From contig OZ022511.1 of assembly GCA_963989385.1 (NCBI GenBank), forward strand, positions 27,150,503-27,214,502: a stretch of DNA of 64,000 bases, read 5' to 3'. The notes beneath the pieces were generated by a model. The model was not told the origin of the DNA. It searched no databases and worked only from the letters and a program-made list of their open reading frames with translations. Of the stretch, positions 10,104 through 23,037 are shown one piece after another; the first letter of the stretch is position 1, and each line of letters begins with the position of its first letter. Both the position numbers and the translations under genes were made by a program. Origin of the DNA: Ctena decussata. Taxonomy: Eukaryota; Mollusca; Bivalvia; Lucinida; Lucinidae.

Positions 10104-11084
10104 GTTTATCATAAGACCCTTTAATATGGGATCTTAACGCCTTCAAACTGAACATTATTTCAATACGAAAATGCATTGTTGAAATTGACATTGTCAATGA
10201 CGTTACATGTACGCGCCCAAGTATTATTACACGTGTTGTCATACGGTTTTTATGACACAACGTTATCCACTGAACAACAGCGACGTCATATTATGATAAA
10301 AAAGGTTATTAGTAGGGCAGATATGTAAAAAATTCTGGCCGAATAGTGCACTTTTTGATAAAAGCATGAAATTTGGTACATAGTTAGATTGGACCAAAAT
10401 ATGAATTTTCAGGGTAGATGCCAAGCTGAATTTTGACTATTTCGGCGGCCATCTTGATTTTTCAAAGTGACGTCTTCCTTATAGGTAAGTTTCATACTGA
10501 TCAGAGCCCATTGCATTTTGTATAGACTTTGAGCTGATAAAAGTCCCCCCCCCCCCCTGTCATATGGAGGAACTCTAGAGAGTAGTGTTTGCAGAAGTTC
10601 CTATTAAAATTGTGTTGGTTTAGACCTGTAAACCTTCTGATTATGGGTTAAGCCTACATGTGTAAATTACATATCTATATTTCCATAGAACCATATAATT
10701 TGAATGCAGAAACATTTCGTTTTGTTTCTGTCAGCCTTTCACCCTTTTTTTCCTATCTTCAAATAGTGGAATAATTACAGTCTGCATGATTTTTTTTATC
10801 ATTTTTAACTACTGGAGGTAACGTAAATAACATTTAGTCATAAAAGTCCATTATAATACCACTTTTGAACTTTCTTCACTGTGTCTCAAAAAATAAATAT
10901 GACATTCTTTCAGTTCTTACGAAACGTTGCTTCTTGAGACCCCTGACACTTTCATAGTTAGGTTAAGGGTGACAATACGTGTATTTTATACGTTACGAAA
11001 AATAGGATACTGCAAACTAATAATGTTTCTAGACATGAAAAGCTCTGAGGACATTCACTCTTTTCTGGCATTTTATTACCTAAA

Positions 11085-11860
11085 GGGGGGGTCTCCATAA
11101 GGGCCATTTTCTGGTTACAAATGGATTTTCACCAAACATGACCAATATCCACATGTAAGTGTTGGCTTTCATATGCTGAAATATTGATCTCATCGAAAGT
11201 GTATTTTGAGTGGAGCGCAGTGCCAAAGTGGGTGGGGTAATTCAACCCCATACCTTACCATGTATCATTTTTTGCAATTATCTCTATAAGTAATGGTGAC
11301 TGATTTATTATTATGATTTGAAATAATACAAACATATATGCTTATTAATTGGGTTATATAACTTTATGATTGTTTGCCTATTTAATAATAGTATATGCGC
11401 TTATAAGTGGTAACAGGAGTTTTACTTATTTTTGCTTCTCCAACTTTACGAAAAACCACAATTTTTCATTATTTGTCCTGATATATAATGGAAACTTTGT
11501 TATTATATTGATATGATAGTGTACATTGCAGAATTATGAGAAAACTATCCTAGGCATATCAGAACCTGAATTATCTGCCCTTGATTCAAGAAAATATAAG
11601 TAATTAAATTGAAAATGTAAGATCGAAATTCTACACTGAAAGGTATATTTTTGATGACTCTTTTGCTCATGTTCATAATATTATACTGATTCTTGAGCTT
11701 TCAATTCCATATAAAGCCCGTGATATTACACAAGAACTGTTACTGAACAGCAGAGCTCATCCTGTTATATGCCACATAATTACATCACATTCAAGATATT
11801 ACTTTCCGGCCCAAAGTTGGACTTTCGGATTTTAGTTACTGATATATCAAATGTTATTGA
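11085..11860. repeat. Left arm of 0.77-kb internal inverted repeat (element 1)
   Basis: Inverse of 18785-19553 with mostly single-base differences and a few small indels. The arm includes a GTGCCAAAGTGGGTGGGGTA box near its outer end; a similar ACCCCACCCACC.CTTTGG box recurs in element 2 near 40910. No coding potential in either arm. Confidence 0.75.
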
Positions 11861-12812
11861 ATATCTTAGTTCGGAATTTAAAAGTCTCACTAAAAACTAA
11901 CTAGAGCAAGTGAGCGTGGGCTCACGTATACCCCCGGCTAGTGCCGACACCAAATGACACTAAGCTTCAAACACAAAACTTTCACATATCAGTGGGAACG
12001 CAGACTCATCACATTTGAGTAAATCATTTTCTGAGCGGTCGTCTACGCACAAAGAAATAATCCCTTTTTTTCGCCGGAAAAAATGGCGGGAAATTTTGAA
12101 CAGAAACAGTCCCAAAATAATGCTCGTTTGATAAGATATGCAGTCATAGTTTTCCGACGGACCAGATCACAATGAAATTTGATGATTTCTTATTGAAATC
12201 AGACGCATATCGGCACCTCAATGCAGTTTGCACACCCAAAACAACGATCACAGTTTGACAACCGTTTTTCAAAAAAATAAAACCTTACGACAGTACCCCA
12301 AAGTTATTTTGCAAAGAAAATTGTCCCAAAAACAAAATTTGATGCCATTATAACTGAACCGTAGTTCATACATTCGACCGTCTTTTAGCGAGGTATATCT
12401 TCGGGAGAAAGTCTATTTACGTTGAAAATCGATAATGAAGTTGGTCGTTTTTACGGCACGTGCGTTTGTCAACACACAGACATTTTTCTGCTGGATCGAC
12501 TTGAGCCAGTTGAGGAGACCAACTGTTTCTTCATTTATGGTACAGTAAAGTTTGTAATCATTTAGCATACTGTGCATTTATTAAGATTTTGCGTAAGTCT
12601 GTCTGCCTTTGATCTTTTGGGCTTCTGAATTTAGGCTACACGCCGAGAACGAACGAGAGAAAGCAAAACAAACACACTTGAGTGAACCACAAAGTTTGAC
12701 AAACGAAATACATTGAGTGATTGACCGGCTGTTTTGTTGATAGTGGAACAAGCAAGAGCATGTGGAATGATAATAAATATTTTAAGTGAAACCTACATGC
12801 TTTAGTCGAATT
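11861..12812. other. Element 1 interior, left
   Basis: No gene. The segment 12270-12480 is a diverged direct copy of 17115-17310 (shared TTATTTTGCAAAGAAAATTG and GGGAGAAAGTC.ATTTA). Confidence 0.4.
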
Positions 12813-12970
12813 ACGGACAACTCGCCCCAAGACAACTCGCCCCACAAAAATCTCGCCCGAAGACAAGTCGCCCCACCTTCAGGTGACAACTCGCCCCACA
12901 TTCTAAGACAACTCCCCCAGACAACTTCCCCCAAGACAACGCGCCCCACATTCTGAAACCACCCGCCCTT
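12813..12970. repeat. Minisatellite, GACAACTCGCCCC(A) units
   Basis: Seven or more degenerate 15-25 bp units of AAGACAACTCGCCCCACA type. Diverged inverse units (GGGGCGAGTTGTGTTCT, GGGGCGATTTGTCTTCT) occur at 14712-14815, so the two may be the arms of one element spanning 12813 to about 14820 that was invaded by the elements at 13124 and 14209. Confidence 0.65.
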
Positions 12971-13123
12971 CTAAAGAATTCTGTCCCGGACGACGCACCC
13001 CGCCCCTCCCCCCCCCCTCCCCCAACACACACGTACCCTTTCAGAAGGCATCCCACAAAAAATACAAGAGACAGCTTGCCCTTCCTCATATATCTGTCAA
13101 AACCCTGTCCCGTTCGGCGCTAA

Positions 13124-14114
13124 GGGACCGACCATTTGATATTCTGGGGGAGGGGGGGGTCGGGGGTCTTTGGATATGCAAGAAAAAAAATAAATTAGCT
13201 CATAAGGGGATTAAAAAAAATCTGACATAAAAAATCTGTGAAAAAATAACCTGGCTCCACCCAAAATTTCCAAAGAGAAGTCTGCAGATAATTACATTTG
13301 AATTGAGTTTTTAAAATATCACTGGCTTCTGGGGGCGCAGACTCCCCATATTTATAGTCATGTTTTACTATCTACAATTTATTTTTTACACCAGCAGCAC
13401 CCCCCCCCCCCCCACACACACACACATGTTCATACATTTTACAAAAAAAAAATCATATACAACATCCATATACATGTATTATTATTGATCAGCCGCATTA
13501 GCATGATTAGTTACGAAGTAAATGTTTCTACTAAATAAAACTGAATTGCAAAAGAGTCACTAGGTTGTGGGACACAAAGCCATTATGGCAAAATAAACAC
13601 TCTAAACGGCAACCTAAAAAAAATCCTTATTTTTTTTTATCATCATCCCTAGTTTTGTTCTATTTATTCCAGTCTTAAAATTGCCTTTAAGATTGGGAAA
13701 TTGCTTTTTGCTTCTTGGGGGCGTTGCCCCCAAGACCCCCTTTGTAAACTTCTTAGCAAAGAACTTTTAGCCATTTATAATGTGACTCTATCAATAAATA
13801 TTTATCAAACTTTCAAAAGTGCGAATAAAAGCATACAGGGAGGTTTGCATCTGTACCATAGATGAACAGAGTTACTGATGTGGGTGAAATAAAAGGACGT
13901 TAAGGTCAAATAAATAAGGATCTGATAGTTCAGCCTATAAACTTGATTAAAAAAAAAAAATAAATTGTTCGAGTTAGTTTGTAAAAAAAAGAAATTAGCT
14001 CCCTCAAGGTGAAAAAAAAGAAATGTTTCGAGAGGCCAGTGAAAACAATAACCTGGCTCCACCCAAGAATACCCCCCCCCCCCCCACCCCCCAGAATATC
14101 AAATGATCGGTCCC
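13124..14114. mobile_element. Non-autonomous TAA-target element (Harbinger-like), 991 bp
   Basis: The ends GGGACCGACCATTTGATATT and AATATCAAATGATCGGTCCC are inverted and flanked by TAA (13121-13123 and 14115-14117). Sub-terminal G-runs/C-runs (TTCTGGGGG..) and CCTGGCTCCACCCAA blocks recur on both sides. A 3-bp TWA target duplication is typical of PIF/Harbinger. No transposase frame is present. Confidence 0.7.
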
Positions 14115-14208
14115 TAAAGGGGACAACAAATACTAATAATACTAATAAGCATTAATGCATGATTCTAGCATGCCTCCCAGCCACAGTTTGATAATTATTT
14201 TGCAGCTG

Positions 14209-14530
14209 CACTGTAAAAAATTACTGTAGATTTTACGGTAGAATAACTGGAAACCGGCTGCCAGTCCTTTTCCCGTTATTTTTACGGGGTTTTGCCTGTA
14301 AGACATTGTTGGAAATCACGAAATGGAAGCTTTATGTTAACTTGATGCACTCGAAAATAACTTTGTATTGTTGAGGGGCTATCTAACCAAAACGACATCT
14401 GCTCTTTTCTGTCCCACTCTGCTTGATGATTCCTTCAATTTTTACGGGCGCCCGTAAAAATGACGGTAAAAGGACTGGCAGCTGGTTGCCAGTTATTTTA
14501 CCATAAAATCTACCGTTTATTTTTGCAGTG
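14209..14530. mobile_element. MITE with CACTGTAAAAA ends, 322 bp
   Basis: CACTGTAAAAAATTACTGTA at the left is mirrored by TTTATTTTTGCAGTG at the right. Further paired blocks are GATTTTACGGTA.AATAACTGG and GCTGCCAGTCCTTTT. The flanks share only TGCAG (14201 and 14531), so an 8-bp target duplication is not proven. Superfamily undecided (hAT is one option). Confidence 0.65.
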
Positions 14531-14659
14531 TGCAGTACCCTCAAAACCTCGCTGCTCAGCCCCTGGGTGTACCAGGTTATCGTTGAAGTGCTTTGGGTAT
14601 TTAATGTATTTACCAAGGTCCACCCACTCACAACCAGGGTCACGGTGAAGCTCTTTCTT

Positions 14660-14725
14660 TTTTTTTTTTGGGGGGGGGGGGGGGGAGGGGGGGCACAGGG
14701 CTGGGGGAGGGGGGGGCGAGTTGTG
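14660..14725 (+). repeat. Poly-T then G-rich low-complexity run
   Basis: A T-run followed by long G-runs with few interruptions to about 14725. The plus strand could form G-quadruplexes. Assembly accuracy is doubtful here. Confidence 0.7.
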
Positions 14726-15410
14726 TTCTGCATCTGGGACAAGAACGTAGATATTCTAGTAAGGTGAGTGTCTGAGAATATGGGGCGATTTGTCTTCTGA
14801 AAGTGAGACACATTGTCTTCTAAAGATGCAGTTGGAATGACAAACAGTGTAGATCCTGCTTCGGGATCTATCGCACTTTAATCGCACTTTAATCACTTTT
14901 TCATCAAATTCGGTAATTTTACTTGAACGAATATGGAGGCTTCAATTCAATTTATTTCAATTCAATGTATAATTTGACATTGATTCAACACTGACTCTCA
15001 ACATTGGTTCCGCATTGAATGTCAGCTGGGTAACCTGTAAAACTTCATCCTTTGTGATTCTGTATTCCATGTCAGTCCATTGCATATTACCCCATGAATG
15101 CTATAACATATTTTGAGTCAACATTTATTAAAGAGAAAGCAGACTGATCAAGTAAATTTTACCGGCGAGACTCCACTTGGCAGCTGCGCTACCGAGTGCA
15201 GGGATTTTTTTTTCTGTATAAAAGTGGTGCCCATAAAGGGCACCAGTCCCAATTCAAAATAATATTTTTTTTCCCAACTGCAAATTGAAAAATTCCCAAT
15301 TGCAGGAAGAGTTTTTCAGGGGACCATCTTACAAGCATAAATTTACTTGCTTGATTAGAACTGGCAGATATATAGCTATAATTGAATGCAAATATTATAT
15401 ATTCAGTATC

Positions 15411-15522
15411 ATCCCAGCAGGCACACGACGTCATAGTGACGTCGTCCTGACGTCGATGCGACGTTACAACGTCGCATTGACGTCAGTTCGACGTCATTTT
15501 GACGTCATGTGCCAGCTGGGAT
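15411..15522. mobile_element. Short palindromic repeat of GACGTC motifs
   Basis: ATCCCAGCAGGCACACGACG at the left is mirrored by GACGTCATGTGCCAGCTGGGAT at the right. The centre is a string of ACGTC/GACGT blocks. The GCCTGC..GGG ends and ACGTTG-type centre resemble the units of the satellite-like array at 46900-48402. Confidence 0.65.
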
Positions 15523-17114
15523 GTCCCCTATCCCACCACCTGAGGCTTATAAAGGTGTTTCTGAAATTCCAATTTTTCGGAGAATACAACGCGATTTTTC
15601 CCAATTCCGTGGGCACTGGCACCATTCCCAAAATAGTAAAAAAAATCACTGGAGAGCCTTTGGGTTGTGGGAGTCGATATGAGCCACACGAGTTGCAAAC
15701 AAAGTCTGGTTTCTAGATTCAGACTCTAGAATGGGTTGTGTTTTCATACGATTTCTAGAATGAGGAAAATAAAAATTTGTAGATCTTTGTAATCGGTGTT
15801 GTGGCACTGTGAGTTTTGGCTGATGAGATCACACCAAAAACACATAACTGGGTGCTTAAAACACATAATCATAGCATATGATTTAAATAAATAAATAACA
15901 AGGTGGACACGGGGTTAATAGCAATTTGTCCTACTGTACCTGTTCTTTCGACCGAGTCAGTCAATTACCATCCATGCAAAAGTGGCTGTCGACCGAGACA
16001 ATCGACAGCAGTATCAGCTCGGTCGACAGCCATTAACAATTGTAGGCCTACCATTTACCGTTATTAGTAATGCTTAAACGATCGTATTCTCGGTCGAAAG
16101 CCAGTTCGTATAGTACAGACTCGGTCAAAAGCACAGGTTGCCGAATTGGTATTACCCCCGTGGTGGACCTATTTTAGTAGAACACTTTTTGTTCTTTTTT
16201 TAAGTCTATTTATTTTTTCGCTATTTGTTTTATGTTTGGCCTGCGAAAAGGTGCAGACCTTGTCAAAGCTGTCAGGCGACAGAGTCGATGCCCCCCCTCG
16301 CCCCTTCCGGCCCTCTCACCAATTAGCACACCGGGGCCTGTACGTAGACGGAGAGCGCAGGGTGCGCAGCCCATAACCGAGCAAATTACATCAAAATCAT
16401 GCAGTTTTCTGCCAGAAAGCGAGTTTACACCCCTAAACTAAAGGTCTAAAAGTGGTCTTAAAATTTAGATTTTCTTAACTTCCTTCCTTCCCTCTACCCC
16501 CACCCCTCCCGCCACACCCCCACTCACACTGAAATTCGCTCCAGCAACACCTCCCTACCCCCTCCCCCCCCCCCCCATCCCCTACCCCTTGGCAAAAGTA
16601 TGTGTATGGGCCTGCACAACCATTCCATTTGATCCTTCAGATACATGTAGGACCCATTAAGTTTTCTCTCCTAAAGTGAAAATTCACGTGCTGTCTTAAT
16701 TGAATAGTTGTTGAGTGGTGTAACGATATTATTTGCCTTGCTTTAATTTTTCAAACAGGGAAGGGACGCGATTATAGCATTTGAAGTATTGGCACACTGG
16801 CTGTTAGCCGACTCACAAGTTAATATCAGTTTTTCAATCAGTTTACTGTTTACGTCACAATTTCATGACGTACCCAGCACTAATGTAGCTTCCTTGTTTA
16901 CAAACTCTGCGGGTGGGTATGGAATTGTGTTTTTGTGAATAAAATATAAAGATAGACATCTGTCATGCATTGTACTTTAAATAAACATATTTTAATTTAA
17001 TCGCGCTTGGTAGTCTAGCAATACATGGAATAATGATTCTCTCGATTTTGTCGCAAACGTTGAAATGTACAGCCGGGGCAGTGATTATACTGTTGTCCGC
17101 CATTTTGTTCAAAA
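15523..17114. other. Element 1 interior, unassigned
   Basis: No gene. About 15953-16135 holds repeated CTCGGTCGA/TCGACCGAG motifs in both orientations, 16480-16590 is C-rich low complexity, and 16850-17030 is AT-rich with scattered palindromes. Confidence 0.4.
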
Positions 17115-17310
17115 CAAAATGCGTGCAGTACCCGAAGATTATTTTGCAAAGAAAATTGTCCCAAACACCGAATTATTTGATATTTATCATGGAGAAAGGG
17201 CGAATACCATCATTTTTCATGGCATATGTCCGCCGGCGGGAGAAAGTCGATTTATTTTGAAAATTGCTTTTAAAATTGACGGAATAAGTCGTCTTTCTAC
17301 GATCGTGTAA
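17115..17310 (+). repeat. Diverged direct copy of 12270-12480
   Basis: Shares GTACCC.AAGATTATTTTGC, AAAGAAAATTGTCCCAAA and GGGAGAAAGTCGATTTA with the upstream copy. An open frame runs through this copy (VPEDYFAKKIVPNTELFD...) but not through the other. I read it as a repeat, not a gene. Confidence 0.5.
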
Positions 17311-17639
17311 ACTGTTCGAATGCCGAGTATCTCGGTGTTTATTTCGGATCTCAGAGAACTAGGAAATTAAATTAAGGTGTGAGGAATAAAATCTAATATT
17401 ATTTTCGTCTGTGTGTATTTTGATTCGCCGACAGTACAGTGCCGAAATTGCGACCCGTTCGTCGATTGAATCGGAATCAGAGGAAATTCGAACGTTTTTT
17501 CGTTGCCATCTATATAAAAATATCACTCCGCCATAGATACGCGTTCCCACTGTATATAAGCTGCAAATTCTTAAGTCTGTCCTTTGGTCAGCAGCAGAAA
17601 AAAGAGAATATCAACTAATTTGATGCAGCTTAGAAGTAT

Positions 17640-18720
17640 CAAAAGGTTTCACTGAAGGATATTTGAATTATAAGAAACATTATAAAGCAGTGCATTGATG
17701 CACCTGTTGAAATGTATGACCTTGACCTTATGTCAACAGCAGCATCCAGATGATCTAAACTATTGCAATTTTGAGATAAATGACTTCACATATCAAAGGT
17801 TCTATTAAAGAAGATAGGGAAAATAAGTAAAGAATATATATATATATATTTATCACAAATTTTTAATACGGAAAAGCATAAGTTTGTGACCTTGCCCTTA
17901 AAGTTAAGGCATGTGTGGGGATGGTAAAGAAAAAAGTTTTAGACTTACATCTATCATCATACCAAATATAAACCAAACCAAACAAAAGGATTTGGCTGAT
18001 ATGAGATCTCAAAACCTTTGCACAAAACATATATGAATATGTCTAGGTCTGTGACCTTGACCCCTAGGTCACAGGCACCAATAAAGACGGTACAAAAATA
18101 AAACTTACACAAATATAAATCAGACCAAAAAAGTTCTTGGATGATATAGCATCTCAAAAACTTTAATACAGATCTTTTAACATGAAAAGTCAGAAGTCTG
18201 TGACCTTGACCTTTAGGTCACAGGCATGCAAAATAAAACTTGGAACCAACGTCTGTCACTGTTCAAAACATAAACCCACCCCAACATAGAGTTTGAATTA
18301 TACAGAGATCTTAAAAGCTTTAATGCAAAACTTTGAAATGAAAGTCAAAGTCCATGACCTTCACCTCTAGGTCACAGGCAAGAGTGGGGATGGTACAAAC
18401 TTAAATTTTATACCAACATCTATCATCATGCCAAGCATAAAGCCAATGCAACAAACGGTTTGAATTATGTAGAGATCTTAAAAATTTTAACGCAAAACTC
18501 TAACATGAAAAGTCTATGTCCATGACCTTGACCTCTAGGTCACAGGCATGAGCGGCGGTAGTATAGAATAGGATTTTGGACCATTATCTATCATCATGCC
18601 AAATATAAACTCGATCCATCAAATGGTTTGGATAATATGAGATCTCAAAAAACTTTAACTCAAAACTTTAACGCAAATGTTAACTTACGGCTGGAAGGAC
18701 GGACAGATGAAAGAACAGAC
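17640..18720 (+). repeat. Tandem ~160-bp units with TGACCTTGACCT/AGGTCA motifs
   Basis: About six diverged units (anchors near 17711, 17889, 18050, 18199, 18355 and 18521). Each contains GTGACCTTGACC..TAGGTCACAGGCA, then ATCTATCATCAT and GATCTCAAAAACTTTAA segments. The last unit runs into GGACGGACAGATGAAAGAAC. Some units carry perfect everted half-sites, TGACCTTTAGGTCA (18207) and TGACCTCTAGGTCA (18529). Confidence 0.75.
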
Positions 18721-18784
18721 ATCGGACGAAAGCCATATACCCCTCGTCATACTTTGTATGCCTAATCATTGCCTATCTTTTTAA

Positions 18785-19553
18785 TTTGTACGCATTCAGT
18801 AACTTAATTCCATAACTCAAACTTTGGGTCGGAAAATGATGTCTTGAATGTGATGTAATTAAATTGCATATAACAGGATGAGCTCTGCTGTTCAGTTACA
18901 GTTCTTGTGTAATATTATTTGCACTATACGGAATTGAAAGCTCAAGCGTCAGTATAATATTATAAACATGAGCAAAAGAGTCATCAAAAATATACCTTCC
19001 AGTGTAGAATTTAGATCTTACATTTTCAATTTAATTACTTATATTTTCTTGAATCAAGGGCAGATAATTCAGTTTTTGATATACCTAGGATAGTTTTCTC
19101 ATAATTCTGCAATGCACACTATCATCTCAATATAATAACAAAGTTTCCATTATATATCAGGACAAATAATGAAAAATTGTGGTTTTTCGTAAAGTTGGAG
19201 AAGCAAAAATAAGTAAAATTCCTGTTACCGCTTATAAAGGCATATACTATTATTAAATAAGCAAACAATCATAAAGTTATATAACCCAATTAATAAGCAT
19301 ATATGTTTGTATTATTTCAAAATATAATAATAAATCAGTCACCGATACTTATAGAGATAATTGAAAAAACTGATACATGGTAAGGTATGGGGTAGAATTA
19401 CCCCACCCACTTTGGCACTGCGCTCCACTCAAAATACACTTTCGATGAGATCAATATTTCAGCATATGAAAGCCAACACTTACATGTGGATATTGGTGAG
19501 GTTTGGTGAAAATCCATTTGTAACCAGAAAATGGCCCTTATGGAGACCCCCCT
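18785..19553. repeat. Right arm of 0.77-kb internal inverted repeat (element 1)
   Basis: Inverse of 11085-11860. The array at 17640-18720 sits directly on its inner side. Confidence 0.75.
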
Positions 19554-22424
19554 TTACGTTATTAATAAAGTACTTGCCTATCTACTTAACTGTTTTGTTA
19601 TCCCTTTAATGACACTAGCATACATGATATATATTATAAAAAATGATTAAAAAGTTAAATTAAATAAAATAACAGAGACATCAATGTAGAGAAAATAAAG
19701 CCCTGCCGTTGTAAGACAGCACTTTATGTAGAAGTAAAGTCAAGAGATAAGCAGTCAACATTCAGTCTTATAAAAATAAAATAGCACCTCAAAAGCGTTT
19801 ATTTAGTAGTATAAGAGCGTCTAGTATGACTTGGAATCTACAAAACATACAAGAACATTGTCTTACAGTGTTTATTGAAAAGATGTAGCATATTAAGTGC
19901 AAACAAAAGAAAAAGTGTTGATAAGAGAAATATAAACAGACATTTGAAGATTTTGGGAACAGAATGTTACATGTAGACTTGGGTTGCAGAGCACATTTAC
20001 TTTAGTTAAGGTTCTACGGGTAGTATACGTTACACAAAAATGCCATTTCTCAACTTAAATCATCATATAAAATGAAAAAATAACTGCATAATGTCAAAAT
20101 ACTAATAGTTTTACAACACAGCTTTACGTTTATTTTGTAATGCTCCTACCTCTGATGCCTTAAGCAGGACTTTGGGAATAAAATATCCATAACATGAACT
20201 GAAAGCTAATGATACGAGGAGTTGAGTAATAGGCTATGTGGATATTTGAAGTTGGTTTCGATAAATTCTTCCTTTTACGACAATATTCATTCTATGCCGC
20301 AGTTTTTTTTTTACTTTTTCTTAGCTTATCAATGCTTATATATTCAACAGTCTCTTGAGGGGTGCCTATATATGAGAACTTAAGTTGTTGTGATTTACAA
20401 ATATTTTATTTTTACAAGTAATAATAATCTGCAGTGTTCCAACTGCACAAAATGCAATGGCCAATGAAAACAAGACTACATATATTTATCAATATCAATG
20501 TTACTACTTACGGGTTTAAAGGCAAATCTCAATTCCTCATCTCCTAAATGAACCTGCAGTATGGCTAGAAATTAAACGAGAACAAACATAACAGGTAATG
20601 TATACAACCATTTTATTGGGCAATTTACTAATTAGTCACACATTATATGTAGTAAAACGTTATGTATAGGACAAAAACAAATAAAATAAGTTATACCTAT
20701 ACATATAAGGGACTAATCAAATTAAATGTTATTCTAATTAATCGTTTTGCCTTAAAGAGCCTAGTTTGTTGTAATCATTTCGGGAAAGAGGTAAGGGAGG
20801 TGGGGAGTAAAGGGAGTGAATAATTTATTGATGATGAAGTCCTGCTGCTTATGAACAGTGTTCTCAATACAATTTGACAATATAAAAGAATATACTAATA
20901 CAATAAATACTATATTACAAGTTGTTTGAAAGTAATTATGCTGTTGTAATATTTTAGGTGTTGATAATAGTAGGCTATAATATGCAAAGATGGTGGTGCA
21001 AAATTACCTGATCAGGAAAGATTGTCTTTTTATAGTGATAGTTATACTCGTGAACAGAAGATGATGGGAAAGCTCTAGTTTTCATGTCTCAGCATAAAGA
21101 TTTGCACTTTCTTCGTTTTCCTTACAGTAATATGCGGCAGTATAAATGACGAGAGCTACATGTATACAAACAGATAACGTTTATTACCACTCAGGTAAAC
21201 AGTTAACGTGATATTCAACCTTAACCCTGATCAAAATATTTACTTGTCGAATGTGTCATTAAAAGGTTATTATAGTGAAACTGCTGCAAAACTATGTTTT
21301 AAAAGAGTCAGAGCCAGAGTATGCTATTCGTAAAGATCTTAATTTTTCCAGTTTTAGTACAGGAAATATTAAAAACCTACCTATACTAAATGTATCTGAA
21401 TATCTGAATATAGTTGACAGGTTAACACTTAAATCACTCAAAGCGTAGCTGCAGTCTGAAACTGACTCTTTACAACAGTTTGCAATTCTAATTATCTGAC
21501 ACCACTAACAATTATATATAAACTACAATTGTGTTACTCAACGTTACCACTAAACCTACCTTCAGATACATGTTTTAATCATATAATTATATTTAAAAAC
21601 ATACAACGATGGTTTTCCAATATAGTGGCATATGCTTCTGGCTACTTAAGATGACTAACAGATCAAACTGAGGATACACTATTTACCATTTACACGTGTA
21701 TTTATTTCTCGAAGTCATTCTTCAAAATTGTATGGACTCTTACAAAAATGTTTCGTTCTAGATTCAAGTAATTTTTCAGTGCTTTGACTAATTCAAAAGG
21801 AGCCAACCTGTTCTCTCTAATATGTGCATGATTTGAAAATGAATAATAGTGTTAGTTCAGTAAGGACCACATTTATCAACCATCAATGTTGGTTTATTTA
21901 GATTATTGTTGTTTGTTAGTACCTTTGCTACTGTTATGTACGTTACACATCAAATATGATTCTTTTTCCTTTTAAATCCTTATATAAAATTGTGCATTAA
22001 AATAGACTCAAATACATTTAAGGATTAAACTATGTTTTCTGCTTCTTTTATAAATTATGAGTTAGGCAGAATGATTTATTATGTAGACTAAAGCAAGAAG
22101 AAAAAATAACAAGTAAAAGAATTGCTATCGTCATCTAGTTAACAAGTTTTATTCACTAGAAAAAGAATTAAATCTGCAAAACAATGATATTTTGAAAGGT
22201 TTTGTTCACCAGGTGGTGAGGAATTGTGATTCACTGTTTTACAAACATGTAATTATCGATTAGCGTTATGTCTACGCCCAGGAGCATAGATCAGAAATGC
22301 CGATTAAAAGACAAGTTAGAGTAAATCATGGCGAAAGTTCAGCTAAACATGTTCAGAAACACAAAATTGGTCTTTCTAATGATTTCCGATTCTGTTTGTC
22401 ATAAAATGCAGTTTCAGTGGCGGC
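19554..22424. other. Element 1 interior, right
   Basis: About 2.9 kb of AT-rich DNA with no gene. The segment near 21840-22000 (AGGACCACAT..., then TATGTACGTTACA) resembles the duplicated cassette of element 2 at 40690-40770, which supports a relationship between the two elements. Confidence 0.4.
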
Positions 22425-22760
22425 CATTTTGAAATTCAAGATGGCCGCCATAAATGGAATTTTCCGGCTTGGCATCCACCCTGAAAATGCTTAGAAAAGC
22501 TTTGTCTAGCATTGTGCCAAATTTCATGCTTATATCAAAAAGTGCACAATTATTTCACATATCTGCCCAGCTATATTAGACAGTGAAATAGTTGACACTG
22601 ATGTGATAACGTTTATCTGTTGAACAGAGGCATATATCAAGCTTGATGAGTGGTGATCTGGAATAAGATCTAACGCATACTTAACAAGAAAAACGGAAAA
22701 GAAATCCGAGCCGCTTTTCAAATACTGCGGAATGTTTTGCACCTACCTCGCTATACGCTT

Positions 22761-23037
22761 GGCCGGGCCGCGTAGCGCATTCGGTAGGGCACCTGACTCA
22801 TAAGTCAGAGGTCCTGGGTTCGAAACCCGGTCTGGCCACATACTTTCGTTTCTCCTTCCGCTGATTCAAGAAGGGCAGTTGTCAGTTACTGGCGAAAGTA
22901 TGTGCACTTAGTACTGATTAACCGCTTAGGAGGTCTAAGCCTGCCCAGGAATAGTGTGGTTAGGTTAACTGACCGTCCCGACATGACCATAGTTGTTTAC
23001 CGTGGACGTTAAGCACAAAACCAATCAATCAATCAAT
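22761..23037 (+). mobile_element. tRNA-derived SINE, copy B
   Basis: The head GCCGGGCCGCGTAGCGCATT with B-box-like GGGTTCGAAACCC and CCA is followed by the shared body and an (AATC)n tail. A perfect 12-bp target duplication, CGCTATACGCTT, flanks it (22749-22760 and 23038-23049). It is immediately right of element 1 and appears young. Confidence 0.92.

Larger units (their letters stand above)
10315..22568. mobile_element. Giant TIR element 1 (about 12.25 kb, no transposase seen)
   Basis: The terminal sequence GGGCAGATATGTAAAA (10315) is matched in inverse at 22553-22568. The first ~160 bp of each end align inverted: GTGCACTTTTTGAT, AAGCATGAAATTTGG, TTTTCAGGGT.GATGCCAAGC and GGCGGCCATCTTGA. 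A second pair of inverted arms lies inside (11085-11860 with 18785-19553). Part of its left side (about 10790-11050) resembles 37330-37590 in element 2. I see no ORF with transposase motifs, so it is probably non-autonomous. It carries nested younger elements. No target duplication was resolved. Confidence 0.6.

Noticed and set aside
14383..14811. 142-codon minus-strand frame with a poly-Pro stretch
   Set aside because: It is created by a G-run low-complexity tract and the arms of the MITE at 14209-14530.
17065..17310. Short protein gene, faintly galectin-like (VPEDYFAKKIVPNTELFD...)
   Set aside because: The same DNA segment occurs at 12270-12480 without an open frame, both copies lie inside element 1, and no clear domain motif is present.
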